64,000 bases of DNA from Larkinella sp049445795 (GTDB lineage Bacteria > Bacteroidota > Bacteroidia > Cytophagales > Spirosomataceae): NCBI RefSeq assembly GCF_049445795.1, contig NZ_JBMSDT010000007.1, forward strand, positions 124,001 through 188,000, read 5' to 3'. A model generated the notes under the pieces. That model was given only the letters and a program-made list of their open reading frames with translations. It was not told the DNA's origin and searched no databases. Below are positions 25,618-33,443 of the stretch, in pieces (within the stretch, counting starts at the first letter, position 1; every line of letters begins with the position of its first letter). Made by a program: the position numbers and the translations under genes.

Positions 25618-26772
25618 TTACCGAAACAGCAACGGAGCATATTCATGGAGATATTGCCGCCAGTTGGTCCAGGTGTGGCCCCCATCGGTTTCCTTGTACT
25701 GGTACTTGATCCCGTGTTTATCGAGCAACGCCAGCGTCTTTTTGTTGGCGTCCATCACAAAATCATCCTTCCCGATTTCGATCCAGAACAGCTTTTTGTT
25801 CTTGTTGAACGACGCATCATTCAAAACGCTGGCGTATTTGGTTTCGGCCTCATCGATAGTAGCCCCAAAAAAGCCGGAGCTGAACACCCCCACGTAATTG
25901 AACAGTTCCGGGCGGCTCAGGGTCAGATCCAGCGTCTGAAAACCGCCCATCGACAGCCCCGCAATGGCCCGGTTTTCGCGGTTGGTCAAGGTCCGGTACT
26001 GCTTCTCGACCTGCGGCATCACATCGTTCAGCAATTCCTGGGCAAACAACGCCCGCATTTGCTGCATTGCAGCCTGATTAGGCATTCCCGATGAAGGCGG
26101 AAGCGGCATACTGCCGTTCGGCATCACCACGATCATGGGTTTGGCCTGCCCGGCCGCGATGAGGTTATCGAGAATAAACCCGGCCCGCCCGACCGTCGGC
26201 CAGCCCGAATCATCGTCGCCCCCGCCGTGCAACAGGTAAAATACCGGGTATTTGGTGTTGCCTTTTTCGTAGCCGGGCGGGGTGTAGACGTGCATCCGGC
26301 GCATCATGCCGAGCGTTTTCGATTGGTACCAGACCTGCCGCATCTCGCCGTGCGGAACGGGGCGGTTGTCTTCAAAAACCGTCTCGGCACCCGGCAGCGC
26401 CATCACGTTTTCCAGGCTGCTGATCCCCTGCTTAATGACCGGGTTTTTGGGGTCCATTGTCCGAACGCCATCAACGGTCAGCGTATACGTGTAGTAATCC
26501 GGCTTAAGTGGCCCGACCGTTACCGACCAGACGCCGTTTGCGTCTTTGGTCAGATTCAGCGGTTTCATCACGGATAGGAAATCACCGACAACGGTTACTT
26601 CGCTGGCTTTGGGCGCGTAAATCTGGAGCATCACCCGGTTGTCGGGCAGTACGCGGGGCGATTTGAGCGTATCGTTCGGCGTCGGTTGCCGCTGGGGCGT
26701 TTGAGCCAGCGCCTGTACGCTCAGCAATAAGGTCGTCAGAAGCAGGGAGTAGCAAAGCAGTAGTCGGTTCAT
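25618..26772 (-). CDS. Secreted feruloyl-esterase-like alpha/beta hydrolase (CE1-like)
   Basis: The protein has 384 residues from the ATG at 26772, chosen because it starts a signal peptide (MNRLLLCYSLLLTTLLLS); a longer frame reaches 27030. An N-terminal E-set/CBM48-like beta-sandwich (about 40-125) precedes the alpha/beta-hydrolase domain. The nucleophile is Ser274 in GLSMGG and the catalytic His is His366 in GGHTW. HGGGDDDSGW forms the oxyanion region. Relatives cleave feruloyl or acetyl esters on plant polysaccharides. It is divergent from a DUF4468 gene, and a -7 box (TACTTTTG) lies 45 bases upstream on its strand. Confidence 0.87.
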   Translation of the reverse strand: MNRLLLCYSLLLTTLLLSVQALAQTPQRQPTPNDTLKSPRVLPDNRVMLQIYAPKASEVTVVGDFLSVMKPLNLTKDANGVWSVTVGPLKPDYYTYTLTVDGVRTMDPKNPVIKQGISSLENVMALPGAETVFEDNRPVPHGEMRQVWYQSKTLGMMRRMHVYTPPGYEKGNTKYPVFYLLHGGGDDDSGWPTVGRAGFILDNLIAAGQAKPMIVVMPNGSMPLPPSSGMPNQAAMQQMRALFAQELLNDVMPQVEKQYRTLTNRENRAIAGLSMGGFQTLDLTLSRPELFNYVGVFSSGFFGATIDEAETKYASVLNDASFNKNKKLFWIEIGKDDFVMDANKKTLALLDKHGIKYQYKETDGGHTWTNWRQYLHEYAPLLFR

Positions 26773-26816
26773 GACGGTTTCGGGAAAAGGGTGAACGGCA
26801 ACCAAAGTCAGTTTCC

Positions 26817-26824
26817 CAAAAGTA
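26817..26824 (-). promoter_or_regulatory. -7 box for the esterase gene
   Basis: On the minus strand the sequence reads TACTTTTG, an exact TAnnTTTG match 45 bases upstream of the ATG at 26772. A TTTG 28 bases further upstream is a poorly spaced -33 candidate. Confidence 0.4.
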
Positions 26825-27014
26825 GAAAATGTTTCTTTCCGTAAAAAGTACGCAAAGGTTTTTTGATCTATTCTCGGAGCAAGTAGTACGATTTGACCAG
26901 AAACAGACAACTCGCAGACTGGATGCTCCCGGTGGTTATGCCGCAATCCTTTCCGTTTATTCACCCAAAACCACCCGGTATCGTTTGCAGGTAGACACCC
27001 GGTTTTCAATGCGG

Positions 27015-27022
27015 TAGCTTTG
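27015..27022 (+). promoter_or_regulatory. -7 box for the DUF4468 gene
   Basis: TAGCTTTG exactly matches TAnnTTTG, 23 bases upstream of the ATG at 27046. No well-spaced -33 element is seen; the nearest TTTG is 27 bases upstream. Confidence 0.4.
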
Positions 27023-27045
27023 TCGGACACAACAAATACACACTC

Positions 27046-27600
27046 ATGAAAATCATACCCATTGCCTTACTCCTTTTAAGTCTAATGGTTTCAACAGCCG
27101 CTTCGGCCGACTGCCCCCCTGCCCTGATCGACGGGAAACTTCACGGTATTTTACCGGTGACCAACCAAAAAGTAGCGTATACCGAGGTGGTCGATTGCGG
27201 GAGTGTCTCGCAACTGGACGTGTTTCGCCGGGCGCGGTTGTGGGCGGCCCAGTCGTTTCTGACGCCAGGTGAAACGTTCAGCCTGAGCGATAAGGAAACC
27301 GGCGATCTGGCCGGGAAAGCCGTACAAACCGTAACGCTGCCCCGGACCGAAACCTCCGCTGGTGGGGTATTTACATTTCGCTACAGCTACGTCATCGAGT
27401 GCGCCAACCGCAAATACCGGGCAACGATCACCCGCATCGAACTGCTGGAAAGCGGTTCAGGGTCCAAGGCACTTCCGGTCGAAACATATTGCCCGAAAAA
27501 TACCGATGATTTGCGGGCTGCTTATGCCGAACTGGATAAAAAACTAAAAGCAACCCTCGCGTCGCTTCAGAACGAGGTCAAAACCTACGCGGCTTTTTAA
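27046..27600 (+). CDS. DUF4468-like secreted protein
   Basis: The protein has 184 residues with a signal peptide ending near SAADC (about residue 22). The central region, YTEVVDCGSVSQLDVFRRARLWAAQSF then GDLAGKA and a KYRATITRI strand, follows the pattern of the DUF4468 domain. That is a TBP-like fold found in exported Bacteroidota proteins. Its function is unknown. The C-terminal 30 residues are a charged helix. It ends three bases before the next gene, so the pair is an operon and this protein may work with the adjacent membrane protein. Confidence 0.75.
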   Translation: MKIIPIALLLLSLMVSTAASADCPPALIDGKLHGILPVTNQKVAYTEVVDCGSVSQLDVFRRARLWAAQSFLTPGETFSLSDKETGDLAGKAVQTVTLPRTETSAGGVFTFRYSYVIECANRKYRATITRIELLESGSGSKALPVETYCPKNTDDLRAAYAELDKKLKATLASLQNEVKTYAAF

Positions 27601-27603
27601 GCC

Positions 27604-28107
27604 ATGAATCGCTCTTTCACCCATCTGCTGGGGCCGGAACTGATCTGGCTCCTGTTGAGCGTGCTGGCCCACGTTCTGGCCAGTCGCAACCAGCCCACCA
27701 CCGAAGCCGGAAATGATCAACTGCTGACATTGGCCTGGGTGCTGCCGTTCGGGGCTATTCTGCTCTCGTTTATCAGCCTGGCCTGGGCACCCGGAAATTC
27801 GTGGTGGTGGCTTCTCCGGATCGGTCTGGTGGGCCTGTTTGGGCTTGTTTACCTGACCAACGTGTTGTGCGGAGCCATTGATTACCACGACAGCCGTAAT
27901 TCCGGCGTTGGAACCGGCTTTATCATGTATGTGATCTTCGGCGGTTTCTTTCTGTTGGTCGGGATAGCCATCACGGCGTTATTCCTGCTTACTCGCTGGA
28001 ATTTCATGCCGGTTTTGAAATGGAGCCTGATCATTCTGGGCGGCTTAACGGCCTTTTTCAGTCTTGTTTTCTGGATTGCATCGTTTGGGAAGGGGGCAGA
28101 GGGGTAA
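27604..28107 (+). CDS. Five-helix membrane protein of unknown function
   Basis: This 167-residue protein consists mostly of about five hydrophobic helices (for example LIWLLLSVLAHVLA, WVLPFGAILLSFISLAW, LLRIGLVGLFGLVYL, YVIFGGFFLLVGIAI, LIILGGLTAFFSLVFW) with short loops. I recognise no family or catalytic motif. It should sit in the inner membrane. It starts 3 bases after the DUF4468 gene and shares its promoter. Its stop codon lies inside the left arm of a GC-rich inverted repeat that also reaches the stop of the convergent lyase gene. Confidence 0.7.
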   Translation: MNRSFTHLLGPELIWLLLSVLAHVLASRNQPTTEAGNDQLLTLAWVLPFGAILLSFISLAWAPGNSWWWLLRIGLVGLFGLVYLTNVLCGAIDYHDSRNSGVGTGFIMYVIFGGFFLLVGIAITALFLLTRWNFMPVLKWSLIILGGLTAFFSLVFWIASFGKGAEG

Positions 28108-28179
28108 GGGCGTGGGGCAAAGGGTATAGGTTAATAGCATGCGTCAGCCACCCCATGCCCTCTGCCCTTACCCCTCTGC
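28096..28179. terminator. Bidirectional inverted repeat between convergent genes
   Basis: GCAGAGGGGTAAGGGC (28096-28111) is the exact reverse complement of 28164-28179. The inner part continues imperfectly with GTGGGGCA-like words. It covers the stop of the membrane-protein gene and touches that of the heparinase-family gene. Confidence 0.65.
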
Positions 28180-30128
28180 TATTTCAACGCGATGGTGAAA
28201 TCCAGGTTGTCGGATGTTTTCGGTTTCAGGACATCGAAATTGATGCGATAAATGGTATCGCCCCATTTGGTCAGAATGCCCTGATCTTCGGGCGTGGTCA
28301 ACTTTATTTTTTCAATGGAAGGATGCATTTTCCGGGCATCGTAGCGAACCACAAAATCCTTCGCTTCGCCCGTTGCCGGTTTGTAATGAATGATTAATTC
28401 GCCGTTTTTACCGATTTCCGGCAGATGACTGGTCATCAGGTGTTGCGTCACCGATTCGGCTTTTTTCAGCTTAATTACATCCCCAATCTGTACGTTTTTA
28501 CCCCGGTTTAATCGCACCGTTCGCTGCCAGGTTATAACCCCGGCTTCGGCCGGATACGCTTTCGAAATATCAGCCGAAAACTGCGTCGTTAAATCATCTT
28601 TCTTGTATAAAATCTGACTGGCTTTAAAACTACTCCCGGGCGGTTGCGTCTGGCCGTTAATCGTCGGCAGGTTGTGATAATTCGAACAGTTATACCAGAT
28701 TTCGTAGCGTTTATTGCTGAATGTTTTCGCAGTATAAGTCCCTCTTCCGACATCAATTAAAAGCGGTTGACCGTCATAATAAACCACATAATTACCGATA
28801 TCGTTATGATTGTGGCTTTCGTCGTTATGCCCTCCTTTGGCCGCTACATAAAAGCCTTTGGTCGTTCCGGTCTGATCGCGGGCGGCAAACACCTGAAGAT
28901 CCGGTAGCCAGACATCTTTGGGTAAGGGCAGTCCCTGCGGGGCTTTCCGGTAGGCATCCTGATTGAACAAGGCATAAAAGTTCCGGAAGTAATGAAACCG
29001 GCCCAGACTCCCATCCGATGGTTTACGGTAAAAAGCGCCGAATTTCACCATGTCGGGGTCGTTGATGTCGGTCCCATACCGGTAAATCATGCTGGCGGCC
29101 ATCCCGGGTTGCGGGTCCGCGTCGGCAAAGTTCAGGAAGTAATTTTCGCTGATCTGGGCGCGGTAAATGAATTTGCCCATATTCCGGAATTTCTCATCGG
29201 CATATACATATTGAAAAGCGTTATTACTCGCCAGATTCAGCATGGCAATGTTATCATACAACGACGCAGCCGCAGCGCCCCAGTAACTTGGTCCTTCGTC
29301 ACAGCCCCCGTCGTTCGGATACGGGTTCACAAATTCGTCCAGCACGGTCAGCAATTTATGAACGGAAGCCGTCCGTTTTTCCTCGTCTTTTTCGAGCAAC
29401 AGCACGGCATTCAGCCAGTTGGAACAAATCCAGGGGTTCCAGTTGTTCGGCGGTCGGCCGTTGGCGTTTTTACTCATCCAGCCGTGATGCTGCTTCATGA
29501 GTGGCTCGAAAATACGGTAATTCGTTTCGTGGTAAATCCGCTTCCGGATCTGGGGCGAAACCGCGTCGAGCTTCTCGCCCAGGTAATAATCGACCCAGGC
29601 CAGGTAAGTAGCCGTTTCGGCCGCAAACAGATCGACAAACGGGCGCGACACGTCCATCAAACCCGCATAGTCTTTCGATTTGGGCAGGTGAGCCGAAGCG
29701 CCCCAGAACGACTCCTCGCAAATCGACCAGACGCCGTCGATGATCGGATCAACAAACCGCCCTTTGTTCTCGTAAATCTCGGCCAGTAGGAGTGTTCCGA
29801 GCACATCGCGTTTCTGAAAGCTAATCGCCTGGTACTCATTGCGATCACCAGTGCGTTCAATCAGCAGCGATTTGGTGGCTGGCACCGACGGCCACTGATA
29901 ATTCTGATAACTCTCCGCTTTTTTCAGGAAGGCTTGCATCATTTCCGGGTCGGCTTTTGCCCAGCCCGCCCGATCATTGAGCCTTGGAAAAGGAGTCCAC
30001 TGCGCCTGCGGAATCAGGACGGTTTTTAGGGCTGTCGGCGCATACTTTCCGCTCAGCAGATTGGGCGGCTGTGCCAGCGAGAGAGCACAAACTGGCAGGA
30101 GTGATAACCAAAGGATCAACCGTTTCAT
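28179..30128 (-). CDS. Secreted heparinase II/III-family polysaccharide lyase
   Basis: The protein has 649 residues with a 19-residue signal peptide. The first 350 residues look like the alpha/alpha-toroid of alginate or heparinase-type lyases (GCDEGPSYWGAAAASLYDN, then the PQPGMAASMIYRYG region). The heparinase II/III beta-sandwich follows with the hallmark SHNHNDIGNYVVYYDGQPL and IDVGRGTYTAKTF. These enzymes cleave acidic polysaccharides by beta-elimination at uronic acids. Its substrate is unknown. It lies about 1.2 kb from two beta-helix proteins and 5.5 kb from a cluster predicted to make a uronic-acid polysaccharide, so it could trim the cell's own matrix. That link is inference. Confidence 0.85.
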   Translation of the reverse strand: MKRLILWLSLLPVCALSLAQPPNLLSGKYAPTALKTVLIPQAQWTPFPRLNDRAGWAKADPEMMQAFLKKAESYQNYQWPSVPATKSLLIERTGDRNEYQAISFQKRDVLGTLLLAEIYENKGRFVDPIIDGVWSICEESFWGASAHLPKSKDYAGLMDVSRPFVDLFAAETATYLAWVDYYLGEKLDAVSPQIRKRIYHETNYRIFEPLMKQHHGWMSKNANGRPPNNWNPWICSNWLNAVLLLEKDEEKRTASVHKLLTVLDEFVNPYPNDGGCDEGPSYWGAAAASLYDNIAMLNLASNNAFQYVYADEKFRNMGKFIYRAQISENYFLNFADADPQPGMAASMIYRYGTDINDPDMVKFGAFYRKPSDGSLGRFHYFRNFYALFNQDAYRKAPQGLPLPKDVWLPDLQVFAARDQTGTTKGFYVAAKGGHNDESHNHNDIGNYVVYYDGQPLLIDVGRGTYTAKTFSNKRYEIWYNCSNYHNLPTINGQTQPPGSSFKASQILYKKDDLTTQFSADISKAYPAEAGVITWQRTVRLNRGKNVQIGDVIKLKKAESVTQHLMTSHLPEIGKNGELIIHYKPATGEAKDFVVRYDARKMHPSIEKIKLTTPEDQGILTKWGDTIYRINFDVLKPKTSDNLDFTIALK

Positions 30129-30568
30129 GGAGTTTTTAGCACAATAACCGGATCGGACCGGTTATAAGGGTTTAGGAAGACAACTACCTTTTCATAAAGG
30201 GCATCCGGTTTTAAAGGCCCTCATGTTCTGAATTTACTGAGTTTAAGCTTGCATAATTTATGTGTATATACAAAATTAAACAAGATCACTTTTTTGTATT
30301 AGAAAAAAAGATAGTTGCGTTGACAATTACTGTGCCAAAGCTTTCTCCCAAGCGATTTAACGCAGCAACTGATTTAAAGAAATTTAATCGCAATCGCGCA
30401 ACGATTTTTTATTTGACTTTTTGACAAAACTTTATGAATCGTTTTAATTGTCATACAAAATGGCATTGTAATTGGGCGAAAATTGAGGTAACCATTCCGC
30501 ACTGTTTTGTGCCCTGCCAACCCGGCCAACGGAGCAGGGCCTGAGACAGGCGATTTACTCACCGAAAC
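30129..30568. other. AT-rich divergent intergenic region
   Basis: These 440 bases separate the lyase gene from the LytTR operon and contain no convincing gene. The GTATATACAAAATTAAAC word (30264-30281) resembles one at 57047-57064. A GCCCTGC/GCAGGGC hairpin (30511-30517 with 30534-30540) lies in the leader of the downstream operon. Homopolymer-rich sequence lies between. Confidence 0.45.
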
Positions 30569-31006
30569 ATGTCTTTCTGGTTTACTCAACAACCCCGTAT
30601 ACCCCTTGAAGTTTCCGAATCCCCGGAACGGCTGCCTTCTACCGATGCATCTGTCGGCATGACAAGTCCTGTCGGGGGGCTTCTTACCCATTTCCAAAGC
30701 TGGGAACAGCAACGGCTCTCGCTCTCGCAAACGCTGGAACGGGCCCGCTGGTTTGTGCTTTGGCATCAACCCTCCGGCGATTCAACCCCGTTTGGCTTTG
30801 CGGTATTGGAAGAATGCCCACGGGCCATTTATGGATACAGTTTATGGGCGCGTCGGAATGGCCGGATTCAACGGATCGCGACTGCCATTCATAAACAGAT
30901 GCTCGACGAGTATCTCCAGGCCGAACGCTGCGAACTCACCTCCCAGGCCAGGGAAGTTCGTTCGTTTTTACAGACCGTCGCTCAGCAACTGACGATTAGT
31001 ATGTGA
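30569..31006 (+). CDS. Small protein coupled to a LytTR regulator, function unknown
   Basis: This 145-residue protein has no signal peptide or membrane helix. It contains a Trp/Phe-rich central part (WFVLWHQPSG, FGFAVLEECPRAIYGY) and a C-terminal helical, charged part. I recognise no family. Its stop (TGA at 31004-31006) shares one base with the ATG of the LytTR gene, so translation is almost certainly coupled and the two proteins may work together. It could be the sensory partner of a regulator that lacks a receiver domain; this is inference. Confidence 0.65.
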   Translation: MSFWFTQQPRIPLEVSESPERLPSTDASVGMTSPVGGLLTHFQSWEQQRLSLSQTLERARWFVLWHQPSGDSTPFGFAVLEECPRAIYGYSLWARRNGRIQRIATAIHKQMLDEYLQAERCELTSQAREVRSFLQTVAQQLTISM

Positions 31007-31341
31007 TGCAACAACCCGTAAGTTCGCTGTATTTAAGAGGGTATAAAGCTCCGTTGTCCATCTCCGATCTTCTTTGGCTGGAGGGCAATAGTAATTACAG
31101 CCTGTTGCACCGCCACAACGCTCCCAAACTCATGACGGCCCGCACGCTGGGCCGGTGGCAGAAAATGCTACCTGAGTTTATTCGCATCAGCCGAAGTGCC
31201 CTCGTCAATCCACATCACATTGCCCGGCTACACCGCCTTTCTACCTATCTAGTTGAAATTACCCTGACCGACGGCACGGTTTTACCCGTGGCCCGTCGGC
31301 GGATTGCGGATGTTTATAAAGCCATCAAATCAATTGAATAG
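31006..31341 (+). CDS. Stand-alone LytTR DNA-binding regulator
   Basis: The protein has 111 residues from the ATG at 31006; a GTG at 31003 would add one residue. Almost all of it is a LytTR domain: ISDLLWLEGNSNYSLLH, the helix with TLGRWQKMLPEFIRISRSALVNPHHI, and the closing LTDGTVLPVARRRIADV. It lacks the receiver or membrane domain that normally controls LytTR proteins, so its signal must come from another protein, probably the coupled upstream gene product. It should bind paired direct repeats in target promoters. It converges on the beta-helix gene at 31351. Confidence 0.88.
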   Translation: MQQPVSSLYLRGYKAPLSISDLLWLEGNSNYSLLHRHNAPKLMTARTLGRWQKMLPEFIRISRSALVNPHHIARLHRLSTYLVEITLTDGTVLPVARRRIADVYKAIKSIE

Positions 31342-31350
31342 CACGATCAG

Positions 31351-33342
31351 TTACTGCGTGGAGTACGTTAAATCAACGCCAATCGCAAAGTCGGTTTTTG
31401 CCTGATACGTTGCGCCGTACGAACCCGCCTGAGCGCCAAACAATACCTGCCCTTTCTCACCGGCGAGCTTGCCGACCCGCGAAGAATTATCGGTCAATAC
31501 CTTGAAGGTAAAATTCTGATTCAGCGGTTTTTTAGTCACTGGCATTCCGATAAAAACCGGGCGGACGGCCGTATTGAATTTGAACCCGAACTCGCCGGAT
31601 AAACTAATGACATTGTCTTTCTTATCAATCTTTAGTTTGTCAATCGATTTTTGAACGGGATTTTCGCCGGATTCTGCCTTCAGCGTGACGATATCGCTGG
31701 CCCGAAGCCCCTGTACTTCGCAGCTTGCCCAGTCGAGCAGATTCCCATTCGCATACGACGATTTCCGGACAAGGGCCATCAGGTTTTTCAGCTTAACGGC
31801 ACCGCTACTGCCGAAGGTGTTGTCGCGCACCTGCAAGCCCGTCAGTTGCCGGTCGATTTCTTCAAAGTAAACCAGCACCGGATTGGGGTCAGCTCCGCCC
31901 AGGGCGTTGAACACAAAGTGATTACTCTGGATCAGGCATTTCTGCCGAACGCCATCCCCGTAAATGCCGTAATTCCGGACAAAATCGAAGGTATTGTTTT
32001 TAATCACGATCTGTCCGTCGGCCAATAGTGTACTGGCCAGGCCAATCACCGCACGTGGATACCGGCTGTAGTCCGGATTTTTTTTGTCCCCGATCAGCGA
32101 AGTATATACATTACCGGTAACCGTATGGTTTTGGCCGCCGGACAACGAAATGGGCACTTCGCTCATGCCGAGGATTTTGTTATCCCGCAACGTGACATTC
32201 CGCCCCCGAAGCTGAAAACCGGTCCGGCAATTGACCGCTGTATTACCCTGAATCAGAATGCCGTCGGCTCCTCCGTGCGTCGCGACACAGAACGACTGGA
32301 CCCTGAACAATTCGTTGCCCCGGTTGGTCGTGCCGTCGCCCACGGCCACGTTGCCGATGGCCTTGCTGTTGCGGGTAGCCCCGAAGCGGCTGTCACCCGA
32401 AAAGTCACAGAGCTTCCGGCACCCGTACGACCGGTTGTCGTGAACGTTGTACAAGATGCCGCCCACCGTGGCCAGGCCATAGCCCTGCCCTTCTTCGTTG
32501 GCTTTTTCAAATACACAGTTGGCGATTTCCGTATTGTAACAGCCGTAAAACTGGCTCGATGCATATTGGGCGTTCCGGATCGTCACGCGGTCGATCACGC
32601 TGTTCTGCATGTTCATTACGCCCAGGCCGACGACGGAGTTGTTACCCGTCTGGCGCACCCGGAATTCCAGATCCTGCAGACGCAGTGTGGCGGGTTGAAA
32701 ATTGACGACCTGCTTGATCTCAGACGCTTTGTAGGTATCCTGACAGGGTTGCCGGAGCGTAATAACCTTTCCCGAAATGGCCTCTACCAGATTGCATTCG
32801 GCTTTTTTCGTATCACTTTCAATCGGCCAGTCGGACGTCGAGCGAATTACGATGAGATCGCCCACCTTCAAACCGGATGTCGAAGCGACGGTGATGGTTT
32901 TTTCACCGGCTTTGATGTCTTTGGTCACTTTCGTGTTCAGATCACCTTCGCGGGCCGACAGCAACACCGGGAACAGCTCGGTGTCCGGCAACAGAAAAAC
33001 CGCCAGTTTACCGATCGTTTTGGATTTAATGGCCAGCGTTCCGGCAAAGGCGTAATCAATGGGAGTTTTGAGGAGGTAGGTTTTCGTCGGATCGACCAGC
33101 AAACCGACCTTGTTGGTACGGCAGTAGTCAAAAGCGTGCAAGAGCTTTGGTGTATCGTCGGTTGTACCGTTTCCCGCCGGTTTAAACTGCGCAAAATCCA
33201 CCCAACCGTCGGCCCCGACCCGGTAGCGCCGTGAATCGGCGGTTCCGACGGCGTTGCCGCTCTCGGGATGACTACCAACATTTTGTGCCCGTACATTCAG
33301 AAAAGTAAAGAGTATCAAGTAGAAAATCCCCAATTTTTTCAT
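31351..33342 (-). CDS. Secreted right-handed beta-helix protein, copy 1
   Basis: The protein has 663 residues from the ATG at 33342, which starts a signal peptide (KKLGIFYLILFTFLNVRAQ). The opening FAQFKPAGNGTTDDTPKLLHAF is the classic start of pectate-lyase-3/tailspike beta-helices. A small inserted domain (about 130-170, AGEKTITVASTSGLKVGDLIVI) follows. Parbeta-helix rungs then repeat with Asn-rich turns (for example NVTLRDNKILG, GILIQGNTAVNCRTGFQLRG). The last 130 residues are a separate beta domain. It could be a lyase, epimerase or adhesin for polysaccharide, with no certain catalytic residues. A close paralogue lies 100 bases upstream, in the same direction. Confidence 0.82.
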   Translation of the reverse strand: MKKLGIFYLILFTFLNVRAQNVGSHPESGNAVGTADSRRYRVGADGWVDFAQFKPAGNGTTDDTPKLLHAFDYCRTNKVGLLVDPTKTYLLKTPIDYAFAGTLAIKSKTIGKLAVFLLPDTELFPVLLSAREGDLNTKVTKDIKAGEKTITVASTSGLKVGDLIVIRSTSDWPIESDTKKAECNLVEAISGKVITLRQPCQDTYKASEIKQVVNFQPATLRLQDLEFRVRQTGNNSVVGLGVMNMQNSVIDRVTIRNAQYASSQFYGCYNTEIANCVFEKANEEGQGYGLATVGGILYNVHDNRSYGCRKLCDFSGDSRFGATRNSKAIGNVAVGDGTTNRGNELFRVQSFCVATHGGADGILIQGNTAVNCRTGFQLRGRNVTLRDNKILGMSEVPISLSGGQNHTVTGNVYTSLIGDKKNPDYSRYPRAVIGLASTLLADGQIVIKNNTFDFVRNYGIYGDGVRQKCLIQSNHFVFNALGGADPNPVLVYFEEIDRQLTGLQVRDNTFGSSGAVKLKNLMALVRKSSYANGNLLDWASCEVQGLRASDIVTLKAESGENPVQKSIDKLKIDKKDNVISLSGEFGFKFNTAVRPVFIGMPVTKKPLNQNFTFKVLTDNSSRVGKLAGEKGQVLFGAQAGSYGATYQAKTDFAIGVDLTYSTQ

Positions 33343-33443
33343 AGTTAAGGCCGGATTTAGTAACAACGATTATCCAGCAAGCAAACAATGCGCCAATCTG
33401 AAAACCATCGGGCTGCTTCCGCCCTAAACCGCTCATCTTGTGA

